Assembly: GCF_003057745.1 (NCBI RefSeq)
Contig: NZ_QBJD02000014.1
Location: 62,001 to 126,000 of the forward strand
Source: Enterobacter sp. RIT418
GTDB lineage: Bacteria; Pseudomonadota; Gammaproteobacteria; Enterobacterales; Enterobacteriaceae
DNA length: 64,000 nt
Direction: 5' to 3'
Below the pieces are notes generated by a model, which was not told the DNA's origin, ran no database searches, and saw nothing but the letters and a program-made list of their open reading frames with translations. Positions within the stretch are counted from its first letter, which is position 1; the number at the start of each line of letters is the position of its first letter. Below, in pieces: positions 63,414-64,000 of this stretch. Made by a program: the position numbers and the translations under genes.

Positions 63414-64000
63414 ACCTGGTACTTTCACAGCTGACGCAGCTTCCCGTTGCCGCCGAGCCTGCCGACGCCGCGCCGCTTCCCTCTGCCGGGGCGACCGGGC
63501 AGGTGTTGCCCGTGGCGGGAGAAGATGCCAGCCAGGCGGCTCCGGCGTTTAACGATGCGCTGCTGAACATCATCAACACCCTGATGGGCGTCGAGCAGCC
63601 GCGCGAGGATCCCCTGGTGCTGGCGGGCGTTAACGCAAAAGAGGATGACGACGAGCGCAAAACGCAGCGCGACGATCCTCAGGCGCTGGCAAACAGCATC
63701 ATCGGTTCGCCCGAACGGCTGCTGGATGCGCTGCTGATGGCAAGCCAGATGCCGGTGAAAACGCTGAACGTTACCCAGGCTCCCGCGCCGCTGGCGGGGG
63801 ATGCGCTGCAGATAAAACACCTCAGCGCGGGCCCGCAGCCGGTGGTCGAACCGCTAAACCGGGAGGCGCAGCCTCAGCTGCTGCAGCAACAGCAACAGCA
63901 GCTTAACGTGGCGCCTGCGCCCGTCGCGGAGCCGGTAAAGCCGGAGCTGCACGAGCTCGTTAAGCCGCTGGCGACGGCCCTGCCGGGCGCGGCGCAGCCG
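63410..64000 (+). CDS. fliK: LafE/FliK, hook-length control protein (3' end cut off)
   Basis: The frame opens with an ATG at 63410, overlapping the fliT stop, and stays open to the window end (197 codons). The sequence is low-complexity and rich in proline, glutamine and alanine (PQLLQQQQQQLNVAPAPVAEPVKPELHELVK), like the flexible N-terminal part of FliK. The conserved C-terminal domain lies outside the window. Flag-2 loci have the FliK gene (lafE) after fliT. Confidence 0.8.
   Translation, partial: MNLVLSQLTQLPVAAEPADAAPLPSAGATGQVLPVAGEDASQAAPAFNDALLNIINTLMGVEQPREDPLVLAGVNAKEDDDERKTQRDDPQALANSIIGSPERLLDALLMASQMPVKTLNVTQAPAPLAGDALQIKHLSAGPQPVVEPLNREAQPQLLQQQQQQLNVAPAPVAEPVKPELHELVKPLATALPGAAQP

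Overview
The window is a chromosomal segment of an Enterobacteriaceae genome, most like Enterobacter/Lelliottia. The evidence is the E. coli-type backbone order dinF, yjbJ, zur, dusA, pspG, qorA, dnaB, alr, tyrB, aphA, yjbQ, yjbR, uvrA, ssb with near-E. coli protein sequences, plus accessory genes not found at these places in E. coli K-12. Assignments were made by reading motifs and recalling families; no database search was run. No tRNA, rRNA, insertion sequence, integrase or CRISPR array was seen.

Layout. 1-9.3 kb is backbone (dinF fragment to alr) with two insertions after zur: a cupin gene and a FadL/TraF-type outer-membrane barrel gene. 9.3-13.8 kb is an accessory block between alr and tyrB. 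It holds an unknown protein, an orphan NarL/LuxR-type regulator, and a minus-strand run of two DUF2589-like proteins, a phage-type GH24 lysozyme, a secreted barnase-like protein and two small holin-like membrane proteins. No phage structural gene accompanies them. 14.0-21.5 kb is backbone again (tyrB to ssb), with a 97-bp tandem repeat array between tyrB and aphA and a LexA box in the uvrA/ssb divergent promoter region.

21.5-25.4 kb is a cyclic-di-GMP module on the minus strand: a diguanylate cyclase, a degenerate EAL protein and a CSS-motif phosphodiesterase. It is followed by an AT-rich gap and a secreted LprI-like protein. From 27.2 kb to the window end lies most of a second (lateral, Flag-2 type) flagellar locus: export genes and C-ring genes (flhA, flhB, fliR, Q, P, N, M; minus), the sigma-54 activator lafK and fliE, F, G, H, I, J (plus), a variable cargo region, flgN, M, A (minus), flgB to flgL and lafW (plus), a ToxR-like regulator lafZ with a small partner (minus), then fliC, fliD, fliS, fliT and the start of fliK. 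The rest (expected sigma-28 and motor genes) lies beyond the window.

How it works together. Two near-identical -24/-12 sites, upstream of flgB and fliD, fit activation by LafK with sigma-54 rather than by FlhDC. The cargo region between fliJ and flgN encodes a two-domain glycosyltransferase and a FliB-like methylase. On the opposite strand are a GT9-like transferase, a TagD-like CDP-glycerol synthase and a TagB/TagF-like glycerophosphotransferase. Together they suggest flagellin, or its glycan, is decorated with glycerol phosphate. This cassette and the lysis-like cassette beside tyrB are the two strongest candidates for undescribed biology.
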